From the NCBI GenBank assembly GCA_033675265.1, contig JAUJYZ010000245.1, positions 92,001 to 156,000 on the forward strand: a stretch of DNA of 64,000 nt. Reading direction: 5' to 3'. The stretch is from Actinostola sp. cb2023 (lineage: Eukaryota > Cnidaria > Anthozoa > Actiniaria > Actinostolidae). The notes beneath the pieces are model-generated. The model saw only the letters and a program-made list of their open reading frames with translations. It had not been told where the DNA came from and searched no databases. Each line of letters begins with the position of its first letter. Position 1 is the first letter of the stretch. This document shows positions 60,743-64,000 of this stretch, piece after piece. The position numbers and the translations under genes are program-made.

Positions 60743-61378
60743 ATATGTATGTGTGTTCAAATTTTTGCTTAAAATAATGATTTATTGTGTTGTGACAAAG
60801 GCAGAGCAGTATGAGCATGACAATATTATTACAAATTATTAGATATATTATTTCTCATTTGTTTTGTCTATTTACAATGATCATCAAAAGTAAATCAGAG
60901 AGATTTCAACCATAATATGGTTAAAATTATACTTCATTGCACACATATAGTAATTATGTAGTGTATATAATAATATTAATAATATATAATAAAATCCAAG
61001 GTTTGGATTTACTAGTCCTAATGTACACTATAAAAACACTAGCACAGTTCAAGACTTATTTTAACATGATCTCAAATTTCTGACATAATCATGTGTTAAT
61101 TAGTCTCCTTTTATAAGCCCAAGTCTCGTGCTCAAATGTCAACCATCTCATGGCTTGACTTTACGATTTGTCATGGGCCTCCCCATGCATAATTTTATTA
61201 TAAATAAATAATAAAGTATTATTATTATTAACATTGAATCTACATGAATGTCAGTTATAGTACTAGTTGAGAAGAAGTCAGATTATAAAAATCTATAAGT
61301 TTGGGTAAGGGTGGAGCTCCTTCCTGGTTCTACTCAAGGACTGACATTCTTGCTTCATTCTTACTGGATATATATATA
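60743..61378. other. Intergenic, no gene seen
   Basis: AT-rich sequence with AAT/ATT microsatellites at about 60,965-60,990 and 61,197-61,225. Nothing coding is supported. Confidence 0.5.
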
Positions 61379-61666
61379 CACCTATTCCAAAAATCGTTGT
61401 CCGCGCCGAAAGCAACAAGCAAGAATCTGACGACCACAAAGGACTTTGGGACTTTCTCCTTGTTCATTTATTCATCCGTAGACATTTTAACAACATGCAT
61501 TTTCAAATGGCCGAATAGTTCCAAACGACTGCTATTCAACGCTCGTAGGGATAACTTCTCAAGTACCACGGATAAATAAATTAATTAGGAGATTCCCAAA
61601 GTCCTTTGCGGTCGTCAGCTTCTTGCTTGTTGCTTTCGGCCCTGACAACGATATTTGGAATAGGTG
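61379..61666. mobile_element. MITE with CACCTATTCC ends
   Basis: Inverted arms of about 80 bp start CACCTATTCCAAAAATCGTT and contain GCCGAAAGCAACAAGCAAGA and GACGACC-CAAAGGACTTTGG. TA flanks both ends. Confidence 0.8.
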
Positions 61667-62291
61667 TATATGGTATACAGCCGTTTCAACCAATGTAGGT
61701 AAATCCACTTATGCCTATGCAATAAGACCCAAATAGAGCATGGGTAATAATGGAAAGAGTTACAAAAAACATTTGTCGCAATGACAGTAATCAACTTTGC
61801 TGGCATGTTGTTAACATGAACCATGCCTTCTTGCAGGAGATGAACTAATAGTTTAAATTACATGCCATATGGTCTTGTTGTAATAGGCTTGAGTGTCATT
61901 AGCTATAACGTTTATTAAAACGGTTGTATATACAGTACTGTGTAGACCCCGGGGAGGTCTTCCTATATTCGGCTGGTTTTTAGGGTTTGAAATCGGTGAT
62001 CCATAATTTTTAGGGTTTGCATGGCGACGAGCCATGAAATCCAATTTTTCTTAAAGAGCTAGTATTTTTTAGGGTATGAAACTTGGAACAAAAAAATCAA
62101 AGCTACAGATCTTTGGCACACTGGATTTAAACACATTTAAAATATGGGGTCATTATTTGGTATTTTTAGGGTGGGAAATTTCTCACGGTTTGGTATTTTT
62201 AGGGTGATATTTTCGAGGTTTTCCGACGGTCACCCCTACACTTTTTACCTTGAATAACCCCCCTGGGGTGCAGAATTATCCACCTTATTCA

Positions 62292-62579
62292 CTAATCCCA
62301 GACCAAATGTACTTCCTGGCCATCACTTGGTGTTTGCTGTTTCCTGTACAAGTACATACCCACCATCAACGTGATCATGCTAACCATGACAAGAAGTGGC
62401 CATAATAGGCAATGCAGGATCACCAGTTTGAAATTCCCAGTTGTTGTAACGACTTCATCAGGCTTTCTGATGTTGAAATAGCACCGGTATTGATGGCCTA
62501 CTTGTCCATAGCTGTCTTGAAAGCTGTCCACCCTCATAGCATTGACTTCTTCACTTCTCTCACACGGTGCAGTAGAACA
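62292..62579 (-). CDS. BK-type potassium channel beta subunit-like protein, C-terminal exon
   Basis: One minus-strand exon with acceptor gattgatag|TGT and a TAG stop encodes 95 residues in phase 0. The order of features matches the end of KCNMB proteins: extracellular Cys residues (CSTAPC), a segment ending HQYRCYFN, then FKLVILHCLLWP leading into a hydrophobic helix and a short cytoplasmic tail (YRKQQTPSDGQEVHLVWD). Beta subunits have two membrane helices with a Cys-rich extracellular loop and modulate Ca-activated potassium channels; insect TipE proteins share the topology. The first helix and most of the loop are missing; I did not find them before the window ends. The assignment is based on the HxLxWP motif and layout. 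Confidence 0.6.
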   Translation of the reverse strand, partial: CSTAPCERSEEVNAMRVDSFQDSYGQVGHQYRCYFNIRKPDEVVTTTGNFKLVILHCLLWPLLVMVSMITLMVGMYLYRKQQTPSDGQEVHLVWD

Positions 62580-64000
62580 CTATCAATCAAATTAGAAATC
62601 TTGTATCAAAACAATAGAGTCATTTTCGTACGAGTGGGAAATTTATGGTACCATGACACTCAAATGGCTTCCTTTCTGAACCAATCAAAAAGAGTGCATC
62701 AAATGCAATCAAAGTCTAATTTCCAATACAGCAAGGTGTGGTGCGGGTTTTAGAGCCATAATATGTAGATAAGGTGTCAAATTTCCGGCTAAATTTCCTA
62801 TATCCCCCCCCCCCCCCTCCCTCTACCTCTCCCTTCCCCACCCAAAATTGATTTTAGGCTTGAGGTATTTACATGTTCCAAAGATATTCGATTTTTGTTT
62901 TGTTTGAATGTTTTGAAGTTTTATTAGAATTTTCTCTACTAAACAGTATGTATTGACAAAACCATGCTAAAATATGGCTGTCGTTAAAACGCGGACTGCG
63001 GATTGCGGATAGATTTTTGCGGACAGTCTCCAAAAAAATAAACTTAATACACGAATGCATTATTTGCATTAAGATTTCGAGGGAAATCTTATATTCTTTA
63101 CTCGTCAGAGCCGTTCGACGAGAAAGTCTTCAAACTTGAGATCGCTACACGAACTGAGACCAGCAATGCCATGAGCTTCGCTCGATCAACTATCAACATG
63201 CCGACTGATTCGCGAAGAAAAACGTACAGATACACATGGAAGCCTTGAAAGCTTTTATTTATCAGTTATACAAACTTGAACTAGTTAAACTGAAGCATTG
63301 TATAGACAAGCATTACAAAACTGGAGGTTGGATAACTGATCCGATCCCGAACGACAGAAGTCATTCAGCCGTTGAATCGAAAGCAACGCGAATGATAAAT
63401 ACTTATATAAACGCGAACAGCCGCGAACATAATCAAGATTATACAGTATGCATTTATATCTAACTTGTAGATGAATTGGACTTGAATTTGCGTTATTGCA
63501 TTTGTGAATTGATTGTCAGTTTGTACGCCTCTGTTGGGCATCACCTAGGACTAAGTGCCATCACTGTCCAAAACATCATCTTTGATTACCTAACTATGAT
63601 ATGACGTACCTTATTATTACGGCAAATGAGGCCTAATACTGCTGGATAGATGTATGATTTACGCCAAGTTCAAACGTCGCATTTGTGTCGAATATAATAC
63701 AGTGGAACTAGGCCTTACGGACACCTGGTTAATAGGGACACCCGGTTATTATGGACACTGCGTCTCGTCCGGGCCCGATGGTGTCCGTATTAACCGCGTT
63801 CCAATGTACTCTATTTGAGTCGAATATAATTCATGAGCATCGTCATCTATCCAGCAGTATTAGGTCCCACAGTTTGATCCTATATATCTATACATTGACT
63901 CTATACTTATGCTGCTACCGTATCCTCAGGTTGAGTAATTACGGAACCTTATATTATTGAACTGAACTAAATATTTTAAAATACAGTCGAACCTCTCTAA
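62580..64000. other. Right end of window, no gene confirmed
   Basis: A C run lies near 62,805. A plus-strand frame of 75 codons at 63,236-63,463 (METALK-like, actually MEALKAFIYQLYKLEL...) has a possible donor near its end but no domain. 63,622-63,870 has short inverted arms (CCTAATACTGCTGGATAGA and complement) around GGACACC repeats and is probably another element. N-terminal exons of the BK beta-like gene may lie here unseen. Confidence 0.4.

Overview
The window is eukaryotic and animal. Its genes have short exons with GT-AG introns, typical metazoan proteins are present (BPNT1, CAMKMT, CCDC167, fasciclin, macin, BK beta-like), and roughly half the DNA is tandem repeats and inverted-repeat transposable elements. 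The AT-rich, repeat-dense sequence with a macin antimicrobial peptide suggests an aquatic invertebrate, perhaps a sponge or cnidarian. The species cannot be fixed from the sequence. All exon models below were built by hand by matching reading frame, splice sites and family similarity.

Layout. 0-5.5 kb: last exon of an unidentified plus-strand gene, a 2.7 kb satellite of 22-bp units, and the 3' exons of a minus-strand mitochondrial carrier. 5.5-9.1 kb: no gene recognised; decayed duplications and simple repeats. 9.2-10 kb: a two-exon RING plus TRAF-type zinc-finger gene. 11-12.5 kb: a cluster of small inverted-repeat elements. 12.5-29 kb: a compact run of four complete genes in alternating orientation: BPNT1 (minus), CAMKMT (plus), CCDC167 (minus) and a secreted CBM9-like protein (plus). 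BPNT1/CAMKMT and CCDC167/CBM9-like are head-to-head pairs with about 340 bp between start codons. 30-39 kb: a minus-strand gene for a protein with four fasciclin domains, its introns full of nested transposons, including a Harbinger-type element. 40-44.7 kb: a 2.1 kb inverted-repeat element and minisatellites. 44.9-45.2 kb: an intronless secreted macin gene. 47.0-49.7 kb: a transposon carrying a macin fragment, a very long ACT microsatellite and other repeats. 50-58.3 kb: a complete 12-exon hydantoinase/oxoprolinase-DUF917 fusion gene, followed at once by a 918-bp perfect-looking tandem duplication. 60-62.6 kb: another inverted-repeat element that contains a 60-bp piece of the nearby BK channel beta-like exon.

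The genes do not form a pathway. BPNT1 recycles PAP, CAMKMT methylates calmodulin, CCDC167 is a small membrane-anchored coiled coil, and the fasciclin, CBM9-like and macin proteins are secreted. The strongest novel signal is that two separate inverted-repeat elements carry fragments of host exons from the same window. One of them (47,043-47,676) is bounded by an exact 8-bp target-site duplication, and the macin fragment inside it is about 97% identical to the intact gene 2 kb away. A second signal is a large group of small elements with CAG...CTG ends at TA target sites. One member is proven mobile by an empty paralogous site inside the window.
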